64,000 nt of DNA from JAHIQC01 sp964565645 (GTDB lineage: Bacteria > Actinomycetota > Coriobacteriia > Anaerosomatales > JAHIQC01), in the NCBI GenBank assembly GCA_964565645.1, contig CAZMFQ010000008.1, positions 77,775 through 141,774 of the forward strand. Direction: 5' to 3'. The position numbers were made by a program, and so were the translations under genes. Shown here in pieces: positions 17,202 to 24,938 of this stretch. The notes under the pieces are model-generated. The model was given only the letters and a program-made list of their open reading frames with translations, made no database searches and had not been told where the DNA came from. Each line of letters begins with the position of its first letter. Positions within the stretch are counted from its first letter, which is position 1.

Positions 17202-18119
17202 CTACGGGTCTTCAGATGCACAACTCAGGCTTAGGAGACACTGCGAGAGATGCTGACGGGCTGCCGCATCTTCGTACTCGCCTTCCCCAAGGCCTCTAAC
17301 AAACTCCATGTCCGACTTCCAGACAGGGAAGTGCCTGACCGGAACAAGAACGGGGTGCATCTCGACGTGGCTCGATTGCCGATTCCTCCCCCATCCGTTC
17401 GAGTAGATGCCCCAGGTGGGAACGACTATCCACTTACCCCCGTAGTCGGTAAGTTTGGTCATGGGCATGTCGTGCCACTCCAGCAGTCCACGGCCAACAA
17501 GACGAAGGATTGTGCCGGAAGCCGCGGCTGCGCTGAGTCCCGTAGCGGCAGAGAACGCCTCCTCCAATGCATTGCCAAGCCTCAGCCCGTGCTGGCCCTG
17601 CGACACGTAGTCCTGGTCAACCCCACCGAATGCAGGTAGCCGCACTCCCGTCAGAAGAAGGAGCCAGGCGACGTACTCCTCATCACTCAGAGCCGCGGCC
17701 ACCGAGTTCCCGTTGCCCTCAAGGAAGTCTCGGCGGAGATAGACGACCGGCAGTCCGCCTCTCGCAGTGACGGTGTGCGGACTTCCATCGCAGTTCAGAA
17801 GCCTGGCCGAGAGGAACCATTTGCCGTCCGACGATTCCGACAAGAAGATTTCTTCGCCATCCAGTGGCCCGAGGAAGCCCGCATTCTCAAGGCGCTCAAG
17901 ACCCCTTCTCAGCGCTTGGGTGTCTGGAAGTCCCGCCGAACTAGCCAGCGCACCAATCTGTCTGACAACTACTGCACCTGCGGCCTTGTTGGAGCGTTGG
18001 GCTTTGTAGGCAAGTGTCGTGAGGAGACGCAAGTCCCTTATGCTGAACTCGCCGTATGGGGACAGTCGCTGAAGCAACTCCATCTCGACATAAACGACTG
18101 GACTAGGCATCATCCTCAC
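17202..18119 (-). CDS. Hypothetical 305-aa protein at right end of element A
   Basis: I do not recognise a family. Features seen: an N-terminal region rich in helices (PYGEFSIRDLRLLTTLAYKAQRS), a winged-helix-like segment (TQALRRGLERLENAGFLGPLDGEEIFL, residues about 68-95) and a second one near 195-215 (AAASGTILRLVGRGLLEWHD). Two such segments are typical of replication initiators of the Rep_3 type, but no firm motif supports that. The GTG at 18119 is the outermost start; ATG codons at 18113 and 18110 are equally possible. It is the last gene before the right att core. Confidence 0.55.
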   Translation of the reverse strand: MRMMPSPVVYVEMELLQRLSPYGEFSIRDLRLLTTLAYKAQRSNKAAGAVVVRQIGALASSAGLPDTQALRRGLERLENAGFLGPLDGEEIFLSESSDGKWFLSARLLNCDGSPHTVTARGGLPVVYLRRDFLEGNGNSVAAALSDEEYVAWLLLLTGVRLPAFGGVDQDYVSQGQHGLRLGNALEEAFSAATGLSAAAASGTILRLVGRGLLEWHDMPMTKLTDYGGKWIVVPTWGIYSNGWGRNRQSSHVEMHPVLVPVRHFPVWKSDMEFVRGLGEGEYEDAAARQHLSQCLLSLSCASEDP

Positions 18120-18135
18120 CGCCGCCCCCGTGGTC

Positions 18136-18154
18136 TGCTACGGAAATGCTACGG
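18136..18154. repeat. Integrase A arm-type repeats, right end
   Basis: TGCTACGG occurs at 18136-18143 and 18147-18154, the same spacing as at 3354-3372, about 98 bases inside the right att core of element A. Confidence 0.65.
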
Positions 18155-18251
18155 TCGTCTGGATGACCAAGGTGCAACACCGTGTCCAACCGTAGCCATG
18201 GCGCAAACCAAAGTGCCAGTTCAGGGTCTATGAGGGCACCAAACGGGACAC

Positions 18252-18296
18252 TTCCTAAACCTGGTGTCGCACGTTCGAATCGTGCCGGGGGCACCA
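18252..18296 (+). repeat. att core between elements A and B
   Basis: This copy of the 45-bp 3' end of tRNA-Arg lacks the 5' half. It is identical to the copy at 34975-35019 and differs from the tRNA copy at two paired T-stem positions. Confidence 0.9.
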
Positions 18297-18308
18297 CCAA
18301 AAGCGCAG

Positions 18309-18344
18309 GTGGGAGAGGGTGTAAGCCCTCTCCCACTTCTGTTT
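18309..18344. terminator. Terminator next to the middle att core
   Basis: GTGGGAGAGGG (18309-18319) pairs perfectly with CCCTCTCCCAC (18326-18336), followed by TTCTGTTT. It lies between the att core and the end of integrase B. Confidence 0.7.
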
Positions 18345-18356
18345 CACTGGCAGTCC

Positions 18357-18376
18357 TGCTATGAGTCCTGCTATGA
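18357..18376. repeat. Integrase B arm-type repeats, left end
   Basis: TGCTATGA occurs at 18357-18364 and 18369-18376, 12 bp apart. The matching pair at the right end is at 34860-34878. Confidence 0.6.
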
Positions 18377-18382
18377 AAGGCC

Positions 18383-19501
18383 TCAGGCCGCACACTCGAA
18401 ACCGCCGGATTCCTCACGTCCAAGCCACTCGCCGAGTTCCCGACGAGCACGTTCGGCCTCGTCGTCTGAAGTCATGGTGTAGTACTTCATGGTCGTCGAA
18501 TACGACTTGTGGCCCATCACATCCTCGATGAATGACGGGGTGTGACCGCTGGCAGCAAGCTGAGTGGCGAACGCCTTTCTCAGGTCGTGAAGGTGCAGTC
18601 CCTTGAGCCCAGCGCTCTCTACCGTTGGTCGCCAGATGCGACGATAGAAGTTCTGGTACGACACCTTGCCTCCAATGCTGTTCGTGAAGATCAGATCCTC
18701 GTCGTCTGAGCCAGACGCACTCATGCGTTCTCGCAGCAACTCAAGGACACCGTCGGGAAGAGGAATCGTCCTCACTGCTGCTTGCGACTTGACGGCATTG
18801 CTGGATCCGTCAGGCGAGCGATCGCGAACCTGAATCGTCTTGTGCTCCCAACTGATCGCCCCATACGTGGCGCTGAAGAGCTCCCCACGTCTGGCTCCTG
18901 TCACCAGAGCAACGACGAAGAGGTCCTTCCACGCATCCGGCGCAGCATCAACGAGCGTCTTCGCCTGCTGAGCGGTCAGCCTCACCTTCCGAGGCACGGG
19001 CGCCTCTGGCAACGGCAGACGCTTCATCTTCGGTGCCGGCGAGCGTTCCAGGTAGTCGAGTTCAACTGCCAGGTTCGTCAACTGATAGAACTGCGTCACC
19101 GTCTTGCGAATGACACGCGGAGAGTACGGTTTGCCGTCCTTCTTGACCTTCGAGCGCATGAACATCGTAAAGCGGTGGAAGTCCTCAGTCGTGAGCGTCC
19201 GAATACGCCTCTCGCCGAAGTACTCAAGGAAGAATCGCGACGCACGCTCGTAGTCCTCGCGAGTCCTCTCGTTCTTCGTGTACTCGAGCCATTTCTCGAT
19301 GATCTCCGGGAGTTTCGGGTTCTTCGTGGCAACCGGATGGAGACCGGAACGCACGCGCTTCATCTCGTCCAGTTCGGCCTGCTTCGCCTGCATTTCGTCA
19401 TAGAACGTCCCCACCCACTTCATGCGCTGGGTCAACGGATCATAGACGCTGACTCGGTACGTGTCGCCCTTCCGGGCACTGTGTCTGTGCGTAATCGTCA
19501 T
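18383..19501 (-). CDS. int: Tyrosine integrase of element B
   Basis: This 372-residue tyrosine recombinase is encoded immediately inside the left att core and reads toward it. The ATG at 19501 has an ideal AGGAGGA site, and the excisionase stop lies 8 bases upstream. N-terminal arm-binding domain about 1-60 (TYRVSVYDPLTQRMKWVGTF), core-binding about 70-165, catalytic domain with R in TGARRGEL, HDLRKAFAT (HxxR) and MGHKSYSTTMKYYT (H, Tyr). It is only distantly similar to integrase A, although both use the same tRNA site. Confidence 0.93.
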   Translation of the reverse strand: MTITHRHSARKGDTYRVSVYDPLTQRMKWVGTFYDEMQAKQAELDEMKRVRSGLHPVATKNPKLPEIIEKWLEYTKNERTREDYERASRFFLEYFGERRIRTLTTEDFHRFTMFMRSKVKKDGKPYSPRVIRKTVTQFYQLTNLAVELDYLERSPAPKMKRLPLPEAPVPRKVRLTAQQAKTLVDAAPDAWKDLFVVALVTGARRGELFSATYGAISWEHKTIQVRDRSPDGSSNAVKSQAAVRTIPLPDGVLELLRERMSASGSDDEDLIFTNSIGGKVSYQNFYRRIWRPTVESAGLKGLHLHDLRKAFATQLAASGHTPSFIEDVMGHKSYSTTMKYYTMTSDDEAERARRELGEWLGREESGGFECAA

Positions 19502-19509
19502 GTCTCCTC

Positions 19510-19728
19510 CTAATACAGGTCCGCAGCACCACTGCGAACCCACTCGACTACTTCTTCAAGGTCGAACCTCACGTAGCGACCGAGGCGATGGTGCGGCATT
19601 CCCAAGCACTTGGCAGCGCGATACACCCAGGGGATGGGCACATCCAGCGCAGACGCCACGACCTCGGCGGTCACGAGCCTGTGCTTGGGGGACATGCTGC
19701 CAATGGGGTCTTCATGAGACAGGTTCAT
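19510..19728 (-). CDS. xis: Excisionase-like helix-turn-helix protein, element B
   Basis: This 72-residue protein is almost entirely a MerR/excisionase-type helix-turn-helix: LVTAEVVASALDVPIPWVYRAAK, then PHHRLGRYVRFDLEEVVEWV. Its ATG overlaps the TGA of the DUF5131 gene (TGATG), so translation is coupled, and the integrase starts 8 bases after its stop. The three-gene order DUF5131-xis-int suggests a single transcript from upstream of 20474. Confidence 0.85.
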   Translation of the reverse strand: MNLSHEDPIGSMSPKHRLVTAEVVASALDVPIPWVYRAAKCLGMPHHRLGRYVRFDLEEVVEWVRSGAADLY

Positions 19729-20474
19729 CACCGCACCAGCTCCCCAAGCTCGAGAAGACGCGGTCCTTCGGGCAACTCATCCCACGTGCGTCCATCAAGC
19801 ATGCGACCTGCCTTCTTCTTGTTCGGGCCACCCCACTGCTTGAAGAAGAACAGGGTGTCGTTCTCAACACAGCGATCTCGCAGATCCCAGACCCACTCGG
19901 CATCCATCCCCCGAGCTCCCGGACCAGCTTCGCCACCAGCGATCACCTGATCGATGTCGGTCAGGTCAAGCTTGCTTAGCGAGCCGAGCAACGGCTCGGC
20001 GGATATGAAGCGAACCTGTGCAGGGACCTCTCGCAAGAGATCGGCCCGGTAGACGTACTTGTTGCTCTCGATGGTCACACCGGCATGTACGTTCTTCGGC
20101 CACGGCAATGAGCGCCAGCGTGCGTACTCCAGCATGCGCTCGGGACGCTTGGTGAGAACTAGGAAGTGATGGATTGGCCTCGCCCCCATGACGGCGAAGG
20201 CGATATCGATGAACTCGAACGGCACTTCTTCGTGGAACAAGTCGCCCATCGAGCAGACAAACACCCGGCTTGGCTTGGCCCATTCGAACGGTTCGCGCAG
20301 GCAGTCATGGTGAGTCATGACCTGAAACCCGGCGATGTACTTGGGCTGGCCCATCCGCTGAAGGCGGTGAGCCATGCGCTCGGCGTAGCAGTTCTTGCAT
20401 CCAGGGCTGACCTTGTCGCACCCCGTGACGGGGTTCCAGCTGCGGTCGGCCCACTCGATCTTGGTCTTTCCCAC
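19728..20474 (-). CDS. DUF5131 (phage Gp37/Gp68) radical-SAM-like protein
   Basis: This 248-residue DUF5131 protein begins with TKIEWADRSWNPVTGC and has the Cys pattern C-x6-C-x2-C (CDKVSPGCKNC) expected to hold an Fe-S cluster. Later blocks VFVCSMGDLFHE, FLVLTKRPERM and VIAGGEAGPGARGMD are typical of the family. It occurs in phages and mobile elements, often with a three-Cys-motif partner, which is not seen here. The biochemical role is not settled. GTG start with CTAGGAGG 6 bases upstream. It is translationally coupled to the excisionase, which is unusual for cargo and suggests a link to recombination. Confidence 0.85.
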   Translation of the reverse strand: MGKTKIEWADRSWNPVTGCDKVSPGCKNCYAERMAHRLQRMGQPKYIAGFQVMTHHDCLREPFEWAKPSRVFVCSMGDLFHEEVPFEFIDIAFAVMGARPIHHFLVLTKRPERMLEYARWRSLPWPKNVHAGVTIESNKYVYRADLLREVPAQVRFISAEPLLGSLSKLDLTDIDQVIAGGEAGPGARGMDAEWVWDLRDRCVENDTLFFFKQWGGPNKKKAGRMLDGRTWDELPEGPRLLELGELVR

Positions 20475-21025
20475 GTTCTGCCTCCTAGAGCTTGTTGATC
20501 GGTCTGTGCATGTCGACTCCCTTCTCGTAGGTGTCGCGCTATCAGTTTGCGCTCGGATCGAGCCGGGGTCGGCCTGGCAAGGGAGAACTGGTAGCAGGCG
20601 TCAAGAGAGCAAAACGGCCATGGAAGCCACTGGTCTGGGCATTTGACCGGCGCAATGTCCGCCGGGGTTGAGACAGCCATTTCGTCCACCGTGCCGTACA
20701 TGTAGCCGTGCTGGGATTGTCAGCGCCGTAGTTGGCCGAGTTGTTCCGTGGGCTCCCGCCTCCCGGCAGACAGCGATTTCGCCCGAAACGGCCAGACGAA
20801 CGACGTTTTCGGCGTTTCGGTAGGTACTGTTTCTGTGTGAGGTGATCCGCCCGTGAGTTCGCGGCCGAGGCTTCGATCCTCAGGCGCAGCTCGGTGGAGA
20901 TGAAGATCTGTTCGACGCACTTGCAGCCATTGAGAGCGGCGTGTAAGGGCTGACGCAGTTCCCTTTCAATGGTGTCGTTGTCTAGGGGAACGTCTGTGTT
21001 CCTCTATTGGAGAGAGGTAGTTGAT
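20475..21025. other. Long intergenic region with hairpins (element B)
   Basis: These 551 bases have no convincing gene. They must hold the divergent promoters for DUF5131-xis-int and for the HUH-like gene. Visible structures: CCGGCG/CGCCGG with a 7-base loop (20647-20665) and AGGGGAAC/GTTCCTCT just before the ribosome-binding site (20983-21004). GAAACGGCC/AAAACGGCC occurs twice. Next to a possible HUH protein it is a candidate origin. Confidence 0.4.
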
Positions 21026-21577
21026 ATGCGGGTGAGTAACGCAGTTGACCCGGGCAAGGTGAGGTCCCCACTCCTCTATGTGGACGAGTTGCGGGCACAC
21101 TTCTGCAAGAAACCGTTCGACATCACGCTGGCCGCGTACTTCCCGGCTGACATCATCGACAAATACGACCTGACGTCTGCACCGAAGACTGTGGACTTCA
21201 CACGTAGGAAACTCGAGTCCGCTGGCTACCGTGGTTACTACGTCATCGTCGTACACGACAAGCGAGGCTCCACACTCTGGCACCCACATATGCTGCTCGA
21301 CGGTCGCTTTGGAAACTACCAGAAGGTTCGCCGTGCCCTATTCCCGGTCGCAGACATCAACTACAAGACTGCCGGGAAGATCGACGACCTCAAGCAGTGT
21401 GCCGGCTACATGGCGATGCGAGCCTGTGAGCAGGGTCCGGACTCGACGCGCTGGGAGTTCGACTTCATGGGAGAGCACAAGAAGCAGCGTCCCCGTGGAT
21501 CACGAGGGAAGGGTCGCCGCTCATCAACTCCTACGTCCACGAAGGACGCGTACGGCCGCTTGCTCGGTACTGTATAA
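21026..21577 (+). CDS. Possible HUH-type replication protein
   Basis: The product has 183 residues. The ATG at 21026 was chosen because AGAGAGGTAG precedes it; the frame extends 57 bases further upstream without a site. A beta strand leads into STLWHPHMLLDG (H86-P87-H88), the HxH metal motif of HUH endonucleases. GYMAMR (Y128) sits where a catalytic Tyr helix would be, though the usual Lys four residues on is Arg here. The C-terminus is very basic (HKKQRPRGSRGKGRR). A nicking replication initiator is plausible, but the family is not firmly recognised. It lies downstream of the hairpin-bearing gap. Confidence 0.5.
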   Translation: MRVSNAVDPGKVRSPLLYVDELRAHFCKKPFDITLAAYFPADIIDKYDLTSAPKTVDFTRRKLESAGYRGYYVIVVHDKRGSTLWHPHMLLDGRFGNYQKVRRALFPVADINYKTAGKIDDLKQCAGYMAMRACEQGPDSTRWEFDFMGEHKKQRPRGSRGKGRRSSTPTSTKDAYGRLLGTV

Positions 21578-21604
21578 GAGAGCGTCGACAACAAGGGAGA
21601 CTCA

Positions 21605-21748
21605 ATGGACGACCCGTACGCCAGTGGCAAGCACCCGTTGCGCGAAGAGCTTGAGAACCTGAAGGAATGCTGGGGTGAACTCGCCGCGTACACCCCCATC
21701 TTCGCCGTCGTCAGCACACTTGAGTACATCGTCCGGATTGCGTCATAG
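21605..21748 (+). CDS. Small 47-aa protein
   Basis: This short frame begins 27 bases after the HUH-like gene with an excellent AAGGGAG ribosome-binding site 6 bases before its ATG. The product starts MDDPYASGKHPLREELENLK and ends in a hydrophobic AYTPIFAVVSTLEYIVRIAS segment. It is probably co-transcribed with the HUH-like gene. Function unknown. Confidence 0.55.
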   Translation: MDDPYASGKHPLREELENLKECWGELAAYTPIFAVVSTLEYIVRIAS

Positions 21749-21848
21749 GGGCCGGACGAGGTGCAACAAGCACTCCCCGAGACCCCGGCGGAATAGTCAC
21801 CAGGCCGCGTGTACGGCCTTCCAAGACGAGCTACCGAGCGGATGCACC

Positions 21849-22343
21849 ATGGGCAGACCCAGACGTGAAAACGGCTACAAGATCTCGAGGCTCAACAGTC
21901 TTCGCCACGGAGTCTGCACCGACGACATCTTGAAGTCTCGGGGGCCCGAAGCCTGTCCACACCGTCAGTCTTGTCAGGTACTCAAAGACCAAGGACTTCG
22001 ACCCGCATGTATACCGGGGCTCGACTGCCCAGGCGAGAGCGCGTTCTACCGATTGTTCATCAAGGACGCCCGCAACACATTCCTTGCTGCACGGGACAGA
22101 ATGCCCGAACCCGAGTTCGAACGACTCCTTCATGAACTCGCGATCGTAGAACTACAGAAGCAACGCCTCTCAGGGCTCATCGCCCAAGAAGGAGCCTTCC
22201 GTCCAAAGAAGCATCCGATCAGCGGATACGAGTACGGACTGGAAGAGACGCTCGCCTCAGGTCGCTACTCAACGGCACTCCACAACAGATTCAATCGCCT
22301 GATTGACCTCATGCTTGGCTCGAGCTCTGGCGAGAGACTGTAG
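21849..22343 (+). CDS. Hypothetical 164-aa Cys-rich protein
   Basis: The product is unrecognised. The ATG at 21849 begins GRPRRENGYKISRLNSLRHG; the ribosome-binding site is weak, and the frame is open further upstream. Four Cys residues in ACPHRQSCQVLKDQG..ACIPGLDCPG (about residues 37-66) could bind zinc. The rest is helical, ending in LHNRFNRLIDLMLG. The opening GR..NG..H and Cys layout recalls small terminase-like proteins of mobile elements, but there is no clear match. It is the last plus-strand gene before a run of minus-strand genes. Confidence 0.55.
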   Translation: MGRPRRENGYKISRLNSLRHGVCTDDILKSRGPEACPHRQSCQVLKDQGLRPACIPGLDCPGESAFYRLFIKDARNTFLAARDRMPEPEFERLLHELAIVELQKQRLSGLIAQEGAFRPKKHPISGYEYGLEETLASGRYSTALHNRFNRLIDLMLGSSSGERL

Positions 22344-22420
22344 CCGACCACCGAAGCTCGGCGCTCAACGCATGCACGGTTGTCACATCCGTAGAAGGGC
22401 AGTCCGCTCGCCCGGGCACG

Positions 22421-23380
22421 CTATTTGGGGGTGTGCCTGGTGCAGTACTTGCTTCCCGGCGCTCGCCGATTTCCGCACGCCTTTCCTGACGTAGTCGTAG
22501 CTTGGCACCATCCATCCGCCGCACGCCGCCTGGCTCGTCCCATTGCATTCTCAAGGCGGTCGAAACGAGTACCATTCCAAAGGTACTGATCGCCGACCTT
22601 CGTGATGCCGAACTCGCGCATACCCATCTCAAGCCCGGTCTTGGTCGTCCAGAATGCATCCAAGTCCGATTGGCACGGCGGCATACCATCGCTGCGCCTC
22701 CGAGGTGGCCAGGATACTTCACGACCTTCAAGGAGCTTCTGGAGGTCGGACTTGGTCATCCATGCTTCGGCCGGCGGATCCGGAAATCCCACCCATATCT
22801 CCGAATACCGCCCCCACCAGGAGTCAACGAACTCAGCCTGTTGCCGCTGAACGCCGTTCTTCACGTTCGCTTTGTATGAGGACGCAGCCGTCTTGGCCAC
22901 GCCTCGCAACCCGATCCCGAACATCAAGCCCTCAACAAGTCCAGCCCCGACAGCACCAGGGTTTCCCCGTGCCACCACCCTGCGCCGTGCAGCGTCTGAC
23001 TGCATCATCTCCAGGAGACGATGTGTCTGTTCGACACGACGCAGCATCTCCATCGTCCGGTCCGAGTCGGACGAACGCTTCGATGAAGCCTTCTGTTTTG
23101 GCTCAGCTCCACTTCGGCGCTTGGCCGGCGGTTGTGATGAAGTGGCCTGAGCTGCTCCTGCGCTTCCCTGGTGTACGCCCCAGTCGATGTTGTAATCGCT
23201 GCGCTTGGCCGGATCTCGCAGCACCTCGTATGCGAGATTGATCGCCTTCGCCCTCTCCGTGTCGCCACCCTGGTCCGGATGGTGCTTCAGCATCAGCGCC
23301 TTGTATGCCTTCTCGATGACCTCCGGCTCTGCCTTCGGATGAACCTGGAGTACCTCGTAGTAGTCAATGAACTTCGTCAT
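22421..23380 (-). CDS. J-domain (DnaJ-like) protein with C-terminal Cys/His cluster
   Basis: The protein has 319 residues. Residues 1-65 form a J domain (YYEVLQVHPKAEPEVIEKAY, HHPDQGG with intact HPD, AINLAYEVLRDPAKRSDY), which would stimulate an Hsp70 ATPase. A charged linker and a predicted helical region follow (RRVEQTHRLLEMMQ), then a Gly-rich hydrophobic stretch (GAVGAGLVEGLMFGIGL). The C-terminus has CQATTTSGKACGNRRAPGSKYC-TRH spacing (C-x8-C-x9-C-x2-H), probably zinc-binding. CAGAGGGG lies 7 bases before the ATG. It is the 3'-most gene of a minus-strand run in element B. Confidence 0.82.
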   Translation of the reverse strand: MTKFIDYYEVLQVHPKAEPEVIEKAYKALMLKHHPDQGGDTERAKAINLAYEVLRDPAKRSDYNIDWGVHQGSAGAAQATSSQPPAKRRSGAEPKQKASSKRSSDSDRTMEMLRRVEQTHRLLEMMQSDAARRRVVARGNPGAVGAGLVEGLMFGIGLRGVAKTAASSYKANVKNGVQRQQAEFVDSWWGRYSEIWVGFPDPPAEAWMTKSDLQKLLEGREVSWPPRRRSDGMPPCQSDLDAFWTTKTGLEMGMREFGITKVGDQYLWNGTRFDRLENAMGRARRRAADGWCQATTTSGKACGNRRAPGSKYCTRHTPK

Positions 23381-23419
23381 TTGAATCCCCTCTGCTGTGC
23401 GTCGGAACGCAGCTGAGTC

Positions 23420-23932
23420 TCAGTCCTCGAAGAGCCAGTCGATTCCGGACTGCGCATCGAGTCTGGCGCCCGCACGCTCTAGCTCTTTGGCGTTCCGCTC
23501 AAGTTCCCGGTGCTTGCGCTGATAGGACGCTGCCGCATCGTTGCGCGACAAGATGGAGCGCAGTCCATCAGCACTCGAGGCGGATGAGATTGTCTTCAAG
23601 TCGCGTCGCTGACCTGCAGTCATAGACATGGCATCGAGCTCGTTAGTGGTCTCGTTGAGTGCATCATCCGCTGCTAGGAACGCATCATCGATATCGATGC
23701 CACGCTCATCGTCACGGCTCTTCGCTACGAAGCCAACCGATGCCGCTCTCAGCTCAAACCACTGGGCCTTGAGGTTGGCGTACGACCAGATCCGTTCGTC
23801 CATGCTGAGGTGATATGAGCCGAGAAGCCGTCGTCGTTCCTCGCTCAACCGTTCATATTCCTTCTGCGCAGCAACCTGGCTAGCGGATTCTCCGCTTGCC
23901 TGGCCAGACCGCCGATTCAAGAAGCCAGCCAT
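23420..23932 (-). CDS. Hypothetical coiled-coil protein, 170 aa
   Basis: This Glu/Arg/Ala-rich protein is strongly helical. Two coiled-coil stretches are predicted by eye (about 20-40, AAQKEYERLSEERRRLLG; and about 135-160, YQRKHRELERNAKELERAGARL). The ATG at 23932 follows GAGGAAGAGGGG. It lies 39 bases upstream of the J-domain gene on the same strand and is probably co-transcribed with it. No enzyme motif is visible. Confidence 0.65.
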   Translation of the reverse strand: MAGFLNRRSGQASGESASQVAAQKEYERLSEERRRLLGSYHLSMDERIWSYANLKAQWFELRAASVGFVAKSRDDERGIDIDDAFLAADDALNETTNELDAMSMTAGQRRDLKTISSASSADGLRSILSRNDAAASYQRKHRELERNAKELERAGARLDAQSGIDWLFED

Positions 23933-23966
23933 CACGCCCCTCTTCCTCGATACGAACTCGTCCGTA

Positions 23967-24062
23967 TCACCAGAACTTACTGTCAGTCTTGCCGCGAATC
24001 CTCTGAATGGCCCACAGCACTACGCCGCCCAGAATCAGAACCGGGAAGATGCAAAATGGCAC
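23967..24062 (-). CDS. Small 31-aa single-pass membrane protein
   Basis: A GTG-initiated frame preceded by TTGGGGGTG encodes PFCIFPVLILGGVVLWAIQ followed by a basic tail, RIRGKTDSKFW. This is one membrane helix with positive-inside charges. It stops 34 bases before the next gene of the minus-strand run. It is short, so confidence rests on the ribosome-binding site, the helix and the position. Confidence 0.5.
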   Translation of the reverse strand: MPFCIFPVLILGGVVLWAIQRIRGKTDSKFW

Positions 24063-24182
24063 GTCAACACCCCCAAGAACGTCTCGTTGTTGTCAGGATA
24101 TGCGACCTAGAGGCTGAACGCGAAGGGTAGACGTTGCCTTTGTACCGTCGAACTCTAGGCAAGACCGTCCAACACTCGTTCC

Positions 24183-24428
24183 ATGCGAGAGATCAGGACG
24201 GAACTCATACCCTTCGGTCAGCGGCTGAAGGAGCTGCGACTCGAGCGTGGCCTGTCGCAGGAAGAACTCGCCCATCTGGCCGGCTTGGACAGAACCTACG
24301 TCTCGCAAGCCGAACAGGGGCGTAGGAACACCACGCTCATCACGATGCAGAAGATCGCTGCCGCTTTGGGCATCACCATCGTCGAACTCGTCAGTGAACC
24401 GACGGGGAGACCCGAGACCTCGGACTGA
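24183..24428 (+). CDS. XRE-family transcriptional regulator, 81 aa
   Basis: This is a Cro/C1-type helix-turn-helix protein: FGQRLKELRLERGLSQEELAHLAG, then LDRTYVSQAEQGRRNTT and ITMQKIAAALGITIVELV. It is a single DNA-binding domain with no extra domain. It is the only plus-strand gene between two minus-strand blocks, so it probably represses itself and the flanking divergent genes. No good ribosome-binding site precedes the ATG; a leaderless transcript is possible. Confidence 0.88.
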   Translation: MREIRTELIPFGQRLKELRLERGLSQEELAHLAGLDRTYVSQAEQGRRNTTLITMQKIAAALGITIVELVSEPTGRPETSD

Positions 24429-24457
24429 ATCGCAGCCCCTTCATTGCCGATGGGACA

Positions 24458-24853
24458 CTACTTCGTGAGTCGATGACTCGCCGCACGCTGCACGGCACGA
24501 GACCCACGAGCAGTAAGTTCCGCAGCACTGGCGAGAGCTCCGCTCCCGATGACCGTGACCTTCAGCGCGACCTCACGGGTCTGTGAAGCAAGCTCCCGAA
24601 GATCGATCTCCTGAATCGCTTCGACAGCAGCGTTCTTCGCGCCCACTAGCTTGTCACCAGCAGCATCACCGAGAAGGGCCAACTCATGCGCCTTCCTGAG
24701 TGTCGGATCGCTCAGAATGGCGAGCGCAGCGTGAAGGTCACCAGTCCTCCGCCGACGAGCCCGACGATCTGCAAGCAACTCATCGAACGCGGCGACAACT
24801 TCCTCTTGCCTGGCTCCGGGCGCCAGCCCAAGCACTTCAAAATGATTCGTCAT
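24458..24853 (-). CDS. Degenerate J-domain protein, 131 aa
   Basis: The first 65 residues follow the J-domain pattern (FEVLGLAPGARQEEVVAAF..LHAALAILSDPTLRKAHELALL), but the HPD motif that activates Hsp70 is absent: the loop reads ADRRARRRR. The remaining half is helical with Ala-rich repeats. It is therefore either a J-like decoy or partner of the intact J protein at 22421. The ATG at 24853 follows GGAGAGGAG. A 10-bp hairpin with a T-rich tail sits directly before that site, as for several genes nearby. Confidence 0.65.
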   Translation of the reverse strand: MTNHFEVLGLAPGARQEEVVAAFDELLADRRARRRRTGDLHAALAILSDPTLRKAHELALLGDAAGDKLVGAKNAAVEAIQEIDLRELASQTREVALKVTVIGSGALASAAELTARGSRAVQRAASHRLTK

Positions 24854-24938
24854 TGCAGAATCTCCTCTCCATAGACACGACAAAGGCGAGACCCTGGAAT
24901 GGATCCCGCCCACAGACAACGAACACGAACTTCCCGGC

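Larger units (their letters stand above)
3239..18251. mobile_element. Integrated element A (tRNA-Arg island, about 15 kb)
   Basis: The element is bounded by the 45-bp att core in tRNA-Arg (3239-3283) and its copy at 18252-18296. An integrase and excisionase lie just inside the left end, reading toward the tRNA. Paired TGCTACGG direct repeats lie inside both ends (3354-3372 and 18136-18154). Cargo: a zinc-ribbon membrane protein, type I restriction-modification, a small tyrosine recombinase, a HigBA-type toxin-antitoxin pair, Fic, RusA and unknown genes. No conjugation or virion genes are recognised, so it may depend on a helper. Confidence 0.85.

Noticed and set aside
18103..18450. Minus-strand frame reading through the middle att core
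   Set aside because: Its PPARFERATPGLG stretch is antisense tRNA sequence, seen in the same form in the integrase A tail. It is not a separate gene.
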